A stretch of DNA of 48,834 bases, from the NCBI GenBank assembly GCA_019322485.1, contig JAHWIK010000029.1, positions 1 through 48,834 on the forward strand, read 5' to 3'. Made by a program: the position numbers and the translations under genes. Shown one piece after another: positions 10,123-18,424 of the stretch. The first letter of the stretch is position 1. Each line of letters begins with the position of its first letter. A model generated the notes under the pieces. That model was not told the origin of the DNA, searched no databases, and was given only the letters and a program-made list of their open reading frames with translations. Source of the stretch: Candidatus Woesearchaeota archaeon. Lineage in GTDB: Archaea; Nanobdellota; Nanobdellia; Woesearchaeales; JAHWIC01.

Positions 10123-12534
10123 TTATCTCTTCTTTAATCTTTTTTCCTCTTCTAGAATGCTTAGTGTTGTTTTTATGACTGCATCCGGGCTTAGTGATAT
10201 AGAATCAATGCCGCAATGCACTAGAAATCTTGCAAATTCTGGATATGTGCTTGGTGCATCACCACAAATTCCAATTTTGCGCTTGTTCTTTTTTGCTTTA
10301 TGTATCACCAGGCCAACTAGTTTCTTGACAGCAGGATTACGTTCATCATATACGCGACTTACCAGTTCGCTATCGCGGTCAAGACCAAGGGTCAATTGCG
10401 TCAAATCATTGGTTCCAATAGAGAATCCGTCAAATATCTTGCTGAAGTCATCTGCCAGAAGGACATTACTTGGAATCTCACACATAACATAAACCTTCAG
10501 CCCTTTAACGCCCCTCTTTAGTCCATTTTCTTCCATAACTTTCAGAACCTTTTTTCCTTCATCAATTGTCCTGCAGAAAGGTATCATTAGTTTAAGGTTT
10601 GTTAAACCCATTTCTTCACGTACCCTTCTCATTGCTTTGCATTCAAGTGAAAATGCATCTTTGTAGTCAGAATAATACCTTGATGCACCCCTCCATCCAA
10701 TCATGGGGTTGTCTTCTGTTGGCTCAAATCCCTTCCCGCCAATGAGGTTTGCATATTCATTCGATTTAAAGTCGCTCATCCTGACTATTACATCCTTTGG
10801 ATAGAATGCTGCAGCAATCATTGCTACTCCGTGGGCTAATTTATCAATGAAGAATTCTGTTTTATCCTTGTAGCCAAAGGTAAGCTCGTCTATCTTTTGT
10901 TTTACTTCTTTGTCTTTGAGCTTTGCATAGTTCATCAGTGCCTTGGGGTGTATTTTTATGTACTCATTAATTATGAACTCCTCCCTGGCCAGACCAATGC
11001 CGTCATTAGGTATAAAACTGAATTCGAATGCCTGCTCTGGATTGCCGACATTCATCATTACCATTGTTTTTGGTCTTTTTAGATTTTTGAGATTAGTCTT
11101 TTCTACTTTAAAGGGCAGTGCTCCTTTATAGACAAATCCTTCTTCTCCTTCTGCGCAGCTCACAGTTACAGGAATGTTGTCCTTGACAGTTTGTGTTGAA
11201 TTATTAGTGCCAACAACACAGGGTATGCCCAGCTCTCTGCTTATGATTGCAGCATGACAGGTTCTGCCGCCGCGGTTTGTAACAATGGCTGAGGCAATCT
11301 TCATTATTGGCTCCCAGTCAGGGTCTGTCATGTCTGTAACCAGAACCTCTCCCTTTTTGAACTGCCCTATCTGGTGGACATCTTTTATTATGTGCGATTT
11401 GCCTTGGCCTATCTTTTCACCAACACTTCTTCCTACAGAAAGCACCTGGCCGCGCTTTTTTAGTTTGTATTCCTCTAAAACTGTCTTGTCCTTTTGGCTT
11501 TGGACTGTTTCTGGTCTTGCCTGCACAATAAATAACTGGCCTGTTTTGCCGTCCTTAGCCCATTCCATGTCCATTGGCTTAAAGCGGCCTGCTTTTTTGC
11601 TGTAATGGTCCTCAATTATGCAAGCCCATTTTGCCAGGGTTAAAATCTCATTATCTGTTATAACAAATTTTTTCCTGTCCTCTTCATTAACAACAACATT
11701 CTTTGTCGGTGTTTTGCTTCCTTCCTCGCAATATATCATCTTTATTTTTTTTGCTCCAACAGACTTGCTTAATATTGGTTTGTAGCCTTTCTTTAAGGTT
11801 GGTTTGAATATGTAAAATTCATCAGGGTTTACTGCTCCCTGAACAACGTTTTCACCCAGGCCATAGGCGCCAGTAAGGAGAACTGCGTTTTGGAATCCTG
11901 ATTCAGTATCAATAGAGAACATCACTCCTGAGCTTGCAAGGTCTGAGCGCACCATCTTCTGCACACCTATTGATAACGCGACCTTGAAATGGTCAAATCC
12001 TTTGTCTACCCTGTAAGAGATTGCCCTATTGGTAAACAGGCTTGCAAAGCATTTTTTGCAGGCATCAATCAAGGCATTTTCTCCCCTTATGTTAAGATAG
12101 GTTTCCTGCTGGCCAGCAAAACTGGCGTCAGGCAGGTCCTCTGCAGTAGCAGAGCTCCTGACAGCCACATCAGTATTTGGGCCGTATTCCTTGGATAATT
12201 TTTTGTAAGCGTCACCAATTGCTTTTCTTAGCTCTGGAGGAAATTCCGCATTTCTGATAACCTCTCTTACCTTATGGCCGCGCTCAATTAAATTTTTCAT
12301 ATTGCTGGTGTCCAAGTCAGAGAGAATATTCTTTATGTGCTCCATTATCTTTGCCTTATCAAGCAGATACATATAGGCGTATGCAGTTACTGCAAATCCA
12401 TTCGGTATATTGACCTTTTTCTTTGTAAGATTTCGATACATCTCCCCCAAGGAAGCATTTTTTCCACCAACTGATGGAACATCCTCTATTCCAAGCTCAT
12501 TAAACCAGAGAACGAAACTTTTTTCTTTCTTCAA
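10123..12534 (-). CDS. ppsA: Phosphoenolpyruvate synthase (pyruvate, water dikinase)
   Basis: About 803 residues, a full-length family member. The N-terminal ATP-binding domain (1-340) has VGGKNASLGEM and VAVRSSATAEDLPDASFAGQ; the central swivelling domain carries the phospho-accepting His at about residue 427 in GGRTCHAAIISRELGIPCVVG-type context; the C-terminal barrel has IGTNDLTQLTLGLDRDSE and the catalytic Cys in KIGICGDAPS. It makes PEP from pyruvate and ATP, the entry to gluconeogenesis. The best start is a TTG at 12534: on the minus strand GAGGTGA lies 5 bases before it, while the in-frame GTG at 12543 lies inside that ribosome-binding site. It is divergent from pyruvate kinase, which catalyses the reverse direction. 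Confidence 0.95.
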   Translation of the reverse strand: MKKEKSFVLWFNELGIEDVPSVGGKNASLGEMYRNLTKKKVNIPNGFAVTAYAYMYLLDKAKIMEHIKNILSDLDTSNMKNLIERGHKVREVIRNAEFPPELRKAIGDAYKKLSKEYGPNTDVAVRSSATAEDLPDASFAGQQETYLNIRGENALIDACKKCFASLFTNRAISYRVDKGFDHFKVALSIGVQKMVRSDLASSGVMFSIDTESGFQNAVLLTGAYGLGENVVQGAVNPDEFYIFKPTLKKGYKPILSKSVGAKKIKMIYCEEGSKTPTKNVVVNEEDRKKFVITDNEILTLAKWACIIEDHYSKKAGRFKPMDMEWAKDGKTGQLFIVQARPETVQSQKDKTVLEEYKLKKRGQVLSVGRSVGEKIGQGKSHIIKDVHQIGQFKKGEVLVTDMTDPDWEPIMKIASAIVTNRGGRTCHAAIISRELGIPCVVGTNNSTQTVKDNIPVTVSCAEGEEGFVYKGALPFKVEKTNLKNLKRPKTMVMMNVGNPEQAFEFSFIPNDGIGLAREEFIINEYIKIHPKALMNYAKLKDKEVKQKIDELTFGYKDKTEFFIDKLAHGVAMIAAAFYPKDVIVRMSDFKSNEYANLIGGKGFEPTEDNPMIGWRGASRYYSDYKDAFSLECKAMRRVREEMGLTNLKLMIPFCRTIDEGKKVLKVMEENGLKRGVKGLKVYVMCEIPSNVLLADDFSKIFDGFSIGTNDLTQLTLGLDRDSELVSRVYDERNPAVKKLVGLVIHKAKKNKRKIGICGDAPSTYPEFARFLVHCGIDSISLSPDAVIKTTLSILEEEKRLKKR

Positions 12535-12570
12535 TGTATTCACCTCTTTTTGCTTATTTTATGGGTTATA

Positions 12571-12580
12571 ATTATATAAA
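12571..12580 (-). promoter_or_regulatory. TATA box of ppsA
   Basis: TTTATATAAT on the minus strand, about 41 bases before the proposed TTG start. This predicts a leader of about 15 bases that holds the AAAGAGGTGA ribosome-binding site, unlike the leaderless genes around it. Confidence 0.55.
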
Positions 12581-12612
12581 GTTATCGGTGCAGTTTTACA
12601 AGAAATGAAAAC

Positions 12613-12622
12613 ATATTTATAC
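12613..12622 (+). promoter_or_regulatory. TATA box of pyruvate kinase gene
   Basis: ATATTTATAC centred 27 bases before the ATG at 12645, no ribosome-binding site; a leaderless transcript is predicted. Confidence 0.6.
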
Positions 12623-12644
12623 AAGCAGATTTAAAATAGGTATA

Positions 12645-14081
12645 ATGAGATTCACAAAAATTGTTTGTACAGTAGGGCCGGCTACTGATTCAAATGAGGG
12701 AATAAGAAAGCTGGTAGATTATGGAGTTAATGTTCTTAGGCTTAATCTCTCCCATGGAACCCACGGGTATCATAGGGAGGTCATAAAGAGAGCAAGGGGT
12801 ATTTCTAATAAGGCTGCAATTATGCTCGATACAAAGGGCCCTGAAATCAGAACAGATGCGATTGAAGATACTGTTCCAATTAAGAAAAAGCAGGTTGTTG
12901 TGCTGAGCACCAAGAAGACAGACTTGGGCAGGGTGATTATAAAGCAGGATTACAAAGACCTTCCAAAGGATGTGAAAAAGAACGATACTGTCTTGATTGA
13001 TGACGGCACGGTTGAGCTAAGGGTTTTGTCTAAAACAAAGGATTCTATCAAATGTTTATCCTTGTCTGATACGGTTTTGGGAAGCAGGAAAAGTCTTGTG
13101 GTGCCTGGAGCCAAGATAAATCTCCCAGACTTAACCAAGCAGGATTATAAGGATATAGACTTTGGAATAAAACAAGGGGTAGATTTTATTGCGCTTTCTC
13201 TCGTGAAAAGGGCATCTACAATAACAAAGGTTAAGTCTATGATAGAAAAGGCTGGCAAGGAAATTTCTGTAATAGCCAAGATAGAGCATCCTGAAGGTGT
13301 TAAGAATATTGATGAGATACTTGAAGTTGCAGACGGCATATTGATAGCCAGAGGGGACTTAGGATTAAATATTGATATTGAAAAGGTTCCAACAATCCAG
13401 AAGGAATTGATTAAGAAAGCAAATGCAGCGGGCAAACCAGTTGTAGTTGCAACACAGATGCTTGAATCCATGGTTAATGCAACAAGACCAACAAGAGCAG
13501 AGGCATCGGATGTTGCAAATGCTATCCTTGACGGCGCAGATGCTTTGATGCTTAGTGAGGAGACAGCATCTGGAAAGTACCCTATGCATGCAGTAAGGAC
13601 AATGGCGGGTATTATTGGAGCTACAGACCCGCTTATGGCTGAAAAGAAAGGCCCCCTCTTAGTCAAGAAGTCAATCCCAGAGGCAATTTCTTTATCTGTT
13701 GCTGACTTGGTGGAGAATCTGAGTATAAAGGCAATACTTGCACCAACACTTGGAGGCTCTACCCCTGCTATTATTGCAAAATACAGGCCTAAGATTCCAG
13801 TTTTTGCATTATCAAAAAATCCTTCAATCATGAGGAGGATGTCCTTGATTAGGGGCGTATTCCATTTTGACAATTCCTCTAAAAAGAGTTTAACATACAG
13901 TGCTCTTTCTTACGCTTATAAGGAAAAGATTGTTGACTTAAATGACCTGGTTATAATAGTTTTTAACCATGAGATCAAGACCATAAGGACTACAAATTGC
14001 CTTGAGATAAGGGTTGTTGGAGAAATTCTTAAACCAGAGCTTTACCATAAGAAGGATATTTCACATTCTCACCATGGATGA
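12645..14081 (+). CDS. pyk: Pyruvate kinase
   Basis: 478 residues, normal length. Seen: KIVCTVGPATDSNEG at the N-terminus, LDTKGPEIRT and the B-domain (about 65-155), ISVIAKIEHPEG with the catalytic Lys, DGILIARGDLGLNI and AGKPVVVATQMLESM for Mg and substrate binding, and a C-terminal regulatory-type domain (about 340-465). It converts PEP and ADP to pyruvate and ATP, ending glycolysis. Its stop overlaps the start of pcm by eight bases, so the two are translationally coupled. Together with the divergent ppsA it forms a complete PEP/pyruvate switch in one locus. Confidence 0.96.
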   Translation: MRFTKIVCTVGPATDSNEGIRKLVDYGVNVLRLNLSHGTHGYHREVIKRARGISNKAAIMLDTKGPEIRTDAIEDTVPIKKKQVVVLSTKKTDLGRVIIKQDYKDLPKDVKKNDTVLIDDGTVELRVLSKTKDSIKCLSLSDTVLGSRKSLVVPGAKINLPDLTKQDYKDIDFGIKQGVDFIALSLVKRASTITKVKSMIEKAGKEISVIAKIEHPEGVKNIDEILEVADGILIARGDLGLNIDIEKVPTIQKELIKKANAAGKPVVVATQMLESMVNATRPTRAEASDVANAILDGADALMLSEETASGKYPMHAVRTMAGIIGATDPLMAEKKGPLLVKKSIPEAISLSVADLVENLSIKAILAPTLGGSTPAIIAKYRPKIPVFALSKNPSIMRRMSLIRGVFHFDNSSKKSLTYSALSYAYKEKIVDLNDLVIIVFNHEIKTIRTTNCLEIRVVGEILKPELYHKKDISHSHHG

Positions 14082-14709
14082 TAAAGAAAGCCTTATAGCT
14101 TACTGGCAGAAGAGTGGATTAATCAAAGACAAGAGACTATTAGAATCTTTTAGGGATGTCCCTAGGGAGAAATTTATTCCAGAAGGATTTCTTGGGGAGG
14201 CTTATGGCGATTATCCCCTGCCTATTGGAGATGGCCAGACAATAAGCCAGCCAACTACTGTCATGATAATGACGCAGGCATTAGAGCTTAAACAAGGCGA
14301 TAAGGTTTTGGAGGTTGGCGCTGGTTCTGGCTATCAGGCTGCAATTATTGCAAAGATGGTCGGTAAGAAAGGGAAGGTGATAACTACCGAGATAGTACCT
14401 AGTTTAGTAAAATTTGCTAAAGACAACCTGAAAAAAATCGGAATCAAGAATGTAAAGATTGTTGGGTGGGATGGAAGCCAGGGTTATGAAAAAGAAGCGC
14501 CATACAATAAGATTATTGTTACTGCTGCATGCCCCAGCATACCCAAGCCGTTAATTGAGCAGCTTAAGGATAACGGAATAATAATAGCTCCTGTTGGTGC
14601 TACTTTCGGGCAGAGAATGATAAAGGGGATAAAAAGAAAAGGGGCTTTGGAGAAAAAATCCTTGGGAAGCTTTATGTTTGTCCCATTAAAAGGCAAGTAT
14701 GGTTACTAA
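14074..14709 (+). CDS. pcm: Protein-L-isoaspartate O-methyltransferase
   Basis: 211 residues. The family marks are VPREKFIPEGF near the N-terminus, the active-site loop DGQTISQPTTVMIMTQAL, and the SAM motif KVLEVGAGSGYQAAIIAKM. The enzyme methylates isoaspartyl residues so that damaged proteins can be repaired. The start at 14074 is chosen because homologues begin about here and upstream in-frame Met 14014 would only add 20 residues that fall in the pyk coding sequence. It overlaps pyk by eight bases and converges on the small zinc-ribbon gene, sharing the four bases CTAA as two stop codons. Confidence 0.93.
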   Translation: MDDKESLIAYWQKSGLIKDKRLLESFRDVPREKFIPEGFLGEAYGDYPLPIGDGQTISQPTTVMIMTQALELKQGDKVLEVGAGSGYQAAIIAKMVGKKGKVITTEIVPSLVKFAKDNLKKIGIKNVKIVGWDGSQGYEKEAPYNKIIVTAACPSIPKPLIEQLKDNGIIIAPVGATFGQRMIKGIKRKGALEKKSLGSFMFVPLKGKYGY

Positions 14710-14816
14710 AGATGGATTGTATGGCCGCAATAGGGGCAGATATAGGTTAGGTAATGGTCGACACCCTTTATTTCTATCTCTATTTTACAAGCAGGACATT
14801 TATGCTCTTCAGCCAT
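14706..14816 (-). CDS. 36-residue zinc-ribbon protein
   Basis: A short reading frame encoding MAEEHKCPACKIEIEI...TYICPYCGHTIHL. Two CxxC pairs (Cys7/Cys10 and Cys27/Cys30) spaced 16 residues apart form a minimal rubredoxin-like zinc ribbon. Support that it is real: a TATA element (ATTTATAAA, 14838-14846) lies 27 bases before the ATG, and the stop is interlocked with the pcm stop. Single zinc ribbons of this size are common in DPANN genomes and often touch RNA polymerase or ribosomes, but no specific role can be read here. Confidence 0.7.
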   Translation of the reverse strand: MAEEHKCPACKIEIEIKGVDHYLTYICPYCGHTIHL

Positions 14817-14837
14817 TGTTCATGCCTAAGATTTAAT

Positions 14838-14846
14838 ATTTATAAA
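14838..14846 (-). promoter_or_regulatory. TATA box of the zinc-ribbon gene
   Basis: Reads TTTATAAAT on the minus strand, centred 27 bases before the ATG at 14816; it overlaps the 3' end of the upstream kinase gene. Confidence 0.55.
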
Positions 14847-15826
14847 TTTTTCTTAATCCTGGCTGGGCTCTTCTTTATACTAGCCAAAGCCTCTTTAGAA
14901 GTAAGCAGTTTGTTCTTTGCGCCGTGGTGGGTTATCACTGATTCTGCGTTTGCTGATGCCAGCTGCAATGCAAACTTGATGTCATTCTTTTTTATTAGCC
15001 CAGACAAGAATGAAGAAGCAAATGCATCTCCTGCACCTGTTGTCTCAACTACCTTAATCTTGTGCGGCTCTAGGAAATAAATGGCTTTGCCGTCAGATAC
15101 ATGAACTCCTTTTTTGCCGTCTGTTATTACTACAATCTTGGGGCCTAGCTTATGCAGCTTATTCAACAGTTCTTTTTCATTTCCTTTGCCAACTATTAAA
15201 CCAGCTTCATCTTTGTTTAATACAAACAAAGTAATTCTGGATAGTATATTTTTTAGGAATTTTGCACCTTTTTTTGCTAAATACTCAGATGTGTTGAAGG
15301 CTATCTTTATATTATTTTTTTCAGCGAACTCTGCAAGTTTTTCTAATGTTTTGAATGATTCTTCCATCATTGTGGAGAAATAGAACCATTTTGTCTTCAG
15401 CTTATTTTTATTTATCTCTGAAAACCTTAAGTCATTATTTGAGCCTTTGAAAGCCAGGATTGTGCGGTCATGCTCGAGGCTGTCTAGGATAATGGAATAG
15501 CCAGTGCGCCCTTTTTTGGAACAAACCATCAGTGATGTGTCTACGTTTTCTCTCTTTAATGCCCGCAAAACCTTATCTGCATTGCCTTTTGCGCCCATCT
15601 TGGAAATGCAGGCAACCTTATGGCCAAGCCTTGCTAAGGCAACAGCAGTATTTGTTGCTCCGCCGCCTGTTGTAAATTCAAGCTCTTCTATCAATATTTT
15701 TGAGCCAGTTGGGTAGGCAAGCAGGTTTCTTTCTCCTTTTGAATCCACTATTTTTATTAGCTCAGAGAACTTGCTTTTTGCAAAAACATCAACTGTTGCA
15801 GAACCAACTGCAATTACATCATACAT
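14840..15826 (-). CDS. PfkB/ribokinase-family sugar or nucleoside kinase
   Basis: 328 residues. N-terminal MYDVIAVGSATVDVF, the glycine-rich TTGGGATNTAVALARLG and the C-terminal signature TTGAGDAFASSFLSG with the catalytic Asp define the family. KLHKLGPKIVVITDGKKGV supplies the nucleotide-site strand. Substrate cannot be fixed: ribose, fructose-phosphate or nucleoside are all possible. The region is not near other sugar genes. A TATA element at 15850-15857 (minus strand) lies 27 bases before the ATG, so transcription is probably leaderless and independent of the genes to the right. Confidence 0.85.
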   Translation of the reverse strand: MYDVIAVGSATVDVFAKSKFSELIKIVDSKGERNLLAYPTGSKILIEELEFTTGGGATNTAVALARLGHKVACISKMGAKGNADKVLRALKRENVDTSLMVCSKKGRTGYSIILDSLEHDRTILAFKGSNNDLRFSEINKNKLKTKWFYFSTMMEESFKTLEKLAEFAEKNNIKIAFNTSEYLAKKGAKFLKNILSRITLFVLNKDEAGLIVGKGNEKELLNKLHKLGPKIVVITDGKKGVHVSDGKAIYFLEPHKIKVVETTGAGDAFASSFLSGLIKKNDIKFALQLASANAESVITHHGAKNKLLTSKEALASIKKSPARIKKNL

Positions 15827-15849
15827 ACATCTATCTTTGTGCTGGTTAT

Positions 15850-15857
15850 TTATAAAA
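15850..15857 (-). promoter_or_regulatory. TATA box of the PfkB-family kinase gene
   Basis: TTTTATAA-like element on the minus strand centred 27 bases before the ATG at 15826. Confidence 0.5.
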
Positions 15858-15889
15858 TTTGCGAATAAGAATAAAACAAAAAGAAAAAT

Positions 15890-16234
15890 TTAGCTTTTGG
15901 CTAAAGAATAAACAGTTTTTAAGGATACTATCACTGTTGCCGGCACAATAAGGATCATTATTGCATCCAGAATCCTGCCGATGAATGTAATCACCCCTAA
16001 AATGTTCCTTCCAAAGGCTGCTACTATCACTAAAGCTAGAGCTGCAAGCAAAAACTGGGATGTCTCTTTTGCCTTTATATTCAGCAGTCCAATAATCAAT
16101 CCAACTATAATCAAAGCGGCTGTTATTGGTTTTGTTAAATCCTGCACTACAAATCCAATTACTACTGCAGCAATCACCCCAAGAATAAAGATCCAGCTTC
16201 CTAGTTTGGATAGCGTGCCCTTTTTTTTGGCCAT
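15890..16234 (-). CDS. Small multi-pass membrane protein
   Basis: 114 residues with four hydrophobic segments: about 13-33, 36-56, 62-80 and 85-107, separated by short polar turns; basic N-terminus MAKKKGTLSKLG on the inside. I recognise no family. The ATG at 16234 is chosen because GGAGGTG, a strong ribosome-binding site, lies just before it on the minus strand, and a TATA-like TTTATATATT sits about 40 bases upstream. The in-frame extension to 16300 would be read from the leader. Function unknown. Confidence 0.7.
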   Translation of the reverse strand: MAKKKGTLSKLGSWIFILGVIAAVVIGFVVQDLTKPITAALIIVGLIIGLLNIKAKETSQFLLAALALVIVAAFGRNILGVITFIGRILDAIMILIVPATVIVSLKTVYSLAKS

Positions 16235-16319
16235 AAACACCACCTCCAGTAGCCATCCTAGAATAATTAATATATAAATTTTTTGGGGTTTTTGTGTCAT
16301 TGAACGGTTATCCTATTGC

Positions 16320-16355
16320 GGAAGACGCAAAGTTGATAAGATACTTGCGTCTTCC
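16320..16355. repeat. Perfect 11-bp inverted repeat
   Basis: Arms GGAAGACGCAA (16320-16330) and TTGCGTCTTCC (16345-16355) with a 14-base spacer, lying between the membrane-protein gene and the 3' end of nurA. There is no U-tract after it in either direction, so it is not a classic intrinsic terminator. A second weak stem (CGGA 16367-16370 with TCCG 16391-16394) follows. It may cap or process the nurA transcript. Confidence 0.6.
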
Positions 16356-16397
16356 TGATATCGTGTCGGAATTATTGATCAATTATTTACTCCGCCA

Positions 16398-17429
16398 CTA
16401 TATGTTATCAAGGATGTCGTGGGCGTTTAGAGAATTAAGGCTGCTCCATTTGTCCTTTAGCTTTGTATGCAGAATCATCTTGAGGTATTCTTTCTCCTGG
16501 TTAGAAACTCTGGCAAACCGGTCTGCCTCTATAAGGCCGTAGGGATAACCAAGAAAAACAGGGTCCTTAGAATTTCTTGCTAACATGTTTAATACAGCGT
16601 TTATATCATATTTCTGTTTCTTGTATAACTCAAACCTGAATGTATATCTTGATTTCTCATTAAGTTTGATAAAGAATATGTCTGCCTGATGGCTGGGGTT
16701 ATTGGCTTCAGCAACAGGGTAATAATACCAGCTGTTATTTGGGGATATTGAATCCAAGATATTTGAGATGGAATGGCCTTTTGTTGTTAATAATGTGCTT
16801 GTTTTGCTCAGGGCAGATACTATAATTCCCTTGTCCAGGGATTTTTTGTAGAGAGCATCCAGATATTTTTTTTCGTTTGTGGCAGAACTCTGCAAAAACC
16901 CGTCCAGAATTATTACATCATCCTTTTCAAGCCCATCAATCATTGTTTCTGCAAGCTTTAATTCGCAGAACCTTCTTGCTATCCCGCCTATCCTTGATAT
17001 CTTTATCTGGTGTATTCCTGTTTTAATTGTTGGGTCAAACGGGTCAAATATCAAATCAGCTTCATTGATGTTAAGGATATTGTCAAATAACCTTGTTTTG
17101 TACAGAACCTTGCCATCCCTTTCTTCAGCTGTTATTAATGCAAAGAGCTCAAACTTTTTCGATTTTATTCTCTTGTTGCCTTTATAGGTAGTATAATGCA
17201 CTCTTATTAACTGAAGAGAATTATTTGCTGACTGAAGCAATTCTGTATTGCCTCCATCAATGAAACACAAGCTGTTATTAGCAGAGCTTTTTTTTATATC
17301 ATTGAAGTTTTTCTTTTCTATTCTAAAAGTTTTATAGCTTTTGTCTGAGAAATAAGGATATGCCTCTGCATCATTAGGGGAATCATTAGTTAACGATTCT
17401 ACTATCTTATTTATGATTTCAGGATTCAT
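16398..17429 (-). CDS. nurA: NurA-domain 5'-3' nuclease
   Basis: 343 residues. The NurA fold is marked by SLCFIDGGNTELL (first metal Asp), VIILDGFLQSS (second acidic site), VSALSKTSTLL and the C-terminal FLGYPYGLIEADRFARVS block. NurA works with the HerA helicase and Mre11/Rad50 in DNA-end resection. HerA is not beside it, so the pairing is split. The ATG at 17429 is preferred over the in-frame 17498 start because a TATA element (GTATAAAAAC, minus strand) lies 27 bases before it. It is divergent from nadA, with an 82-base shared regulatory gap. Confidence 0.78.
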   Translation of the reverse strand: MNPEIINKIVESLTNDSPNDAEAYPYFSDKSYKTFRIEKKNFNDIKKSSANNSLCFIDGGNTELLQSANNSLQLIRVHYTTYKGNKRIKSKKFELFALITAEERDGKVLYKTRLFDNILNINEADLIFDPFDPTIKTGIHQIKISRIGGIARRFCELKLAETMIDGLEKDDVIILDGFLQSSATNEKKYLDALYKKSLDKGIIVSALSKTSTLLTTKGHSISNILDSISPNNSWYYYPVAEANNPSHQADIFFIKLNEKSRYTFRFELYKKQKYDINAVLNMLARNSKDPVFLGYPYGLIEADRFARVSNQEKEYLKMILHTKLKDKWSSLNSLNAHDILDNI

Positions 17430-17452
17430 TGGTTTAAAGAAGGACTTTGTGT

Positions 17453-17488
17453 TTTTATACTTTATTATAAAACAAAAACCTTTAAAAG
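17453..17488. promoter_or_regulatory. Divergent TATA boxes of nurA and nadA
   Basis: The minus-strand TATA element (17453-17460) and the plus-strand element TTTAAAAG (17481-17488) are each about 27 bases before the respective ATG (17429 and 17512). Both transcripts are predicted to be leaderless. Confidence 0.6.
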
Positions 17489-17511
17489 GTATTTGCACTC
17501 GTATCTGCTCA

Positions 17512-18423
17512 ATGACTATTCAAAAACAACTGATAAATAAGATATTGAAATTAAAGAAAAGGAAGAAGGCAGTCATACTTGTACATAATTATCAGAGGCC
17601 TGAGATGTACAAGATAGCTGATTTTGTAGGAGACAGCTTAGACTTAAGCATAGCTGCTACTGAGACAGCTGCTAAGCTCATTGTTTTCTGCGGGGTTGAT
17701 TTTATGGCAGAGTCAGCTAAGATACTTAATCCTGAAAAAAAGGTTTTGCTGCCAACAAAAGCAGCAATATGCCCGATGGCTGCAATGGTTAATGGAGCTG
17801 CTTTAAGGAAATTTAAGAAAAGGCATCCAAAGGCTGCTGTTGTCTGTTATATCAACACCAGTGCTGATGTTAAGGCTGAATCTGATATATGCTGTACTTC
17901 AAGGAATGCGGTTAATGTGGTAAATTCATTGCCAAATAAGGAGATTATTTTTGTTCCGGATATACATCTTGCAGAATATGTCCAAACAAAAACAAAAAAG
18001 AAGATTATTCCTTGGAAAGGGCATTGCTATGTGCATGCAGCAATCATGGCGGAGACAATTAAAGAAGCGAAAAAGGCCCGCCCCAAGGCAAAGGTAATTG
18101 TACATCCAGAAAGTCCAATGAATGTTTTAAAGCTTGCTGACCATGTATGCGGGACTGGCGGGATGATTAGGTATGCAAAGAAAAGCAAGGCAAAGGAATT
18201 CATTGTTGCAACAGAAGAAGGGATGACCAACAGGCTGAAGAAGGAGGTTCCTGGAAAGAAGTTTTATGCAGCAGCAGGTGTTTGCTTTGGCCAGAAGGCT
18301 GTTAATCTTAGGAATGTTTATAAGTCATTGAAGGAAGGGAAATATGAGACTAAGGTTCCTGAAAAGATAAGGCTAAAGGCAAAAAGGGCATTGGACATGA
18401 TGCTGGAAATTGGCATCGATTAA
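17512..18423 (+). CDS. nadA: Quinolinate synthase
   Basis: 303 residues, the usual length. VGDSLDLS, FCGVDFMAESAKILNP, INTSADVKAESDICCTSRNA and FVPDIHLAEYV are all family blocks. The three Cys that bind the [4Fe-4S] cluster are present: Cys87 (AAICPMAAM), Cys213 (DHVCGTGGM) and Cys258 (AGVCFGQKA). It condenses iminoaspartate and dihydroxyacetone phosphate to quinolinate. The start at 17512 matches the family N-terminus and the TATA spacing; the longer in-frame opening at 17413 is excluded because it lies in nurA. First gene of nadA-nadC-nadB. Confidence 0.96.
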   Translation: MTIQKQLINKILKLKKRKKAVILVHNYQRPEMYKIADFVGDSLDLSIAATETAAKLIVFCGVDFMAESAKILNPEKKVLLPTKAAICPMAAMVNGAALRKFKKRHPKAAVVCYINTSADVKAESDICCTSRNAVNVVNSLPNKEIIFVPDIHLAEYVQTKTKKKIIPWKGHCYVHAAIMAETIKEAKKARPKAKVIVHPESPMNVLKLADHVCGTGGMIRYAKKSKAKEFIVATEEGMTNRLKKEVPGKKFYAAAGVCFGQKAVNLRNVYKSLKEGKYETKVPEKIRLKAKRALDMMLEIGID

Positions 18424-18424
18424 A

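Noticed and set aside
17413..17511. Longer nadA N-terminus
   Set aside because: It lies inside nurA, and the family N-terminus, TATA spacing and ATG all favour 17512.
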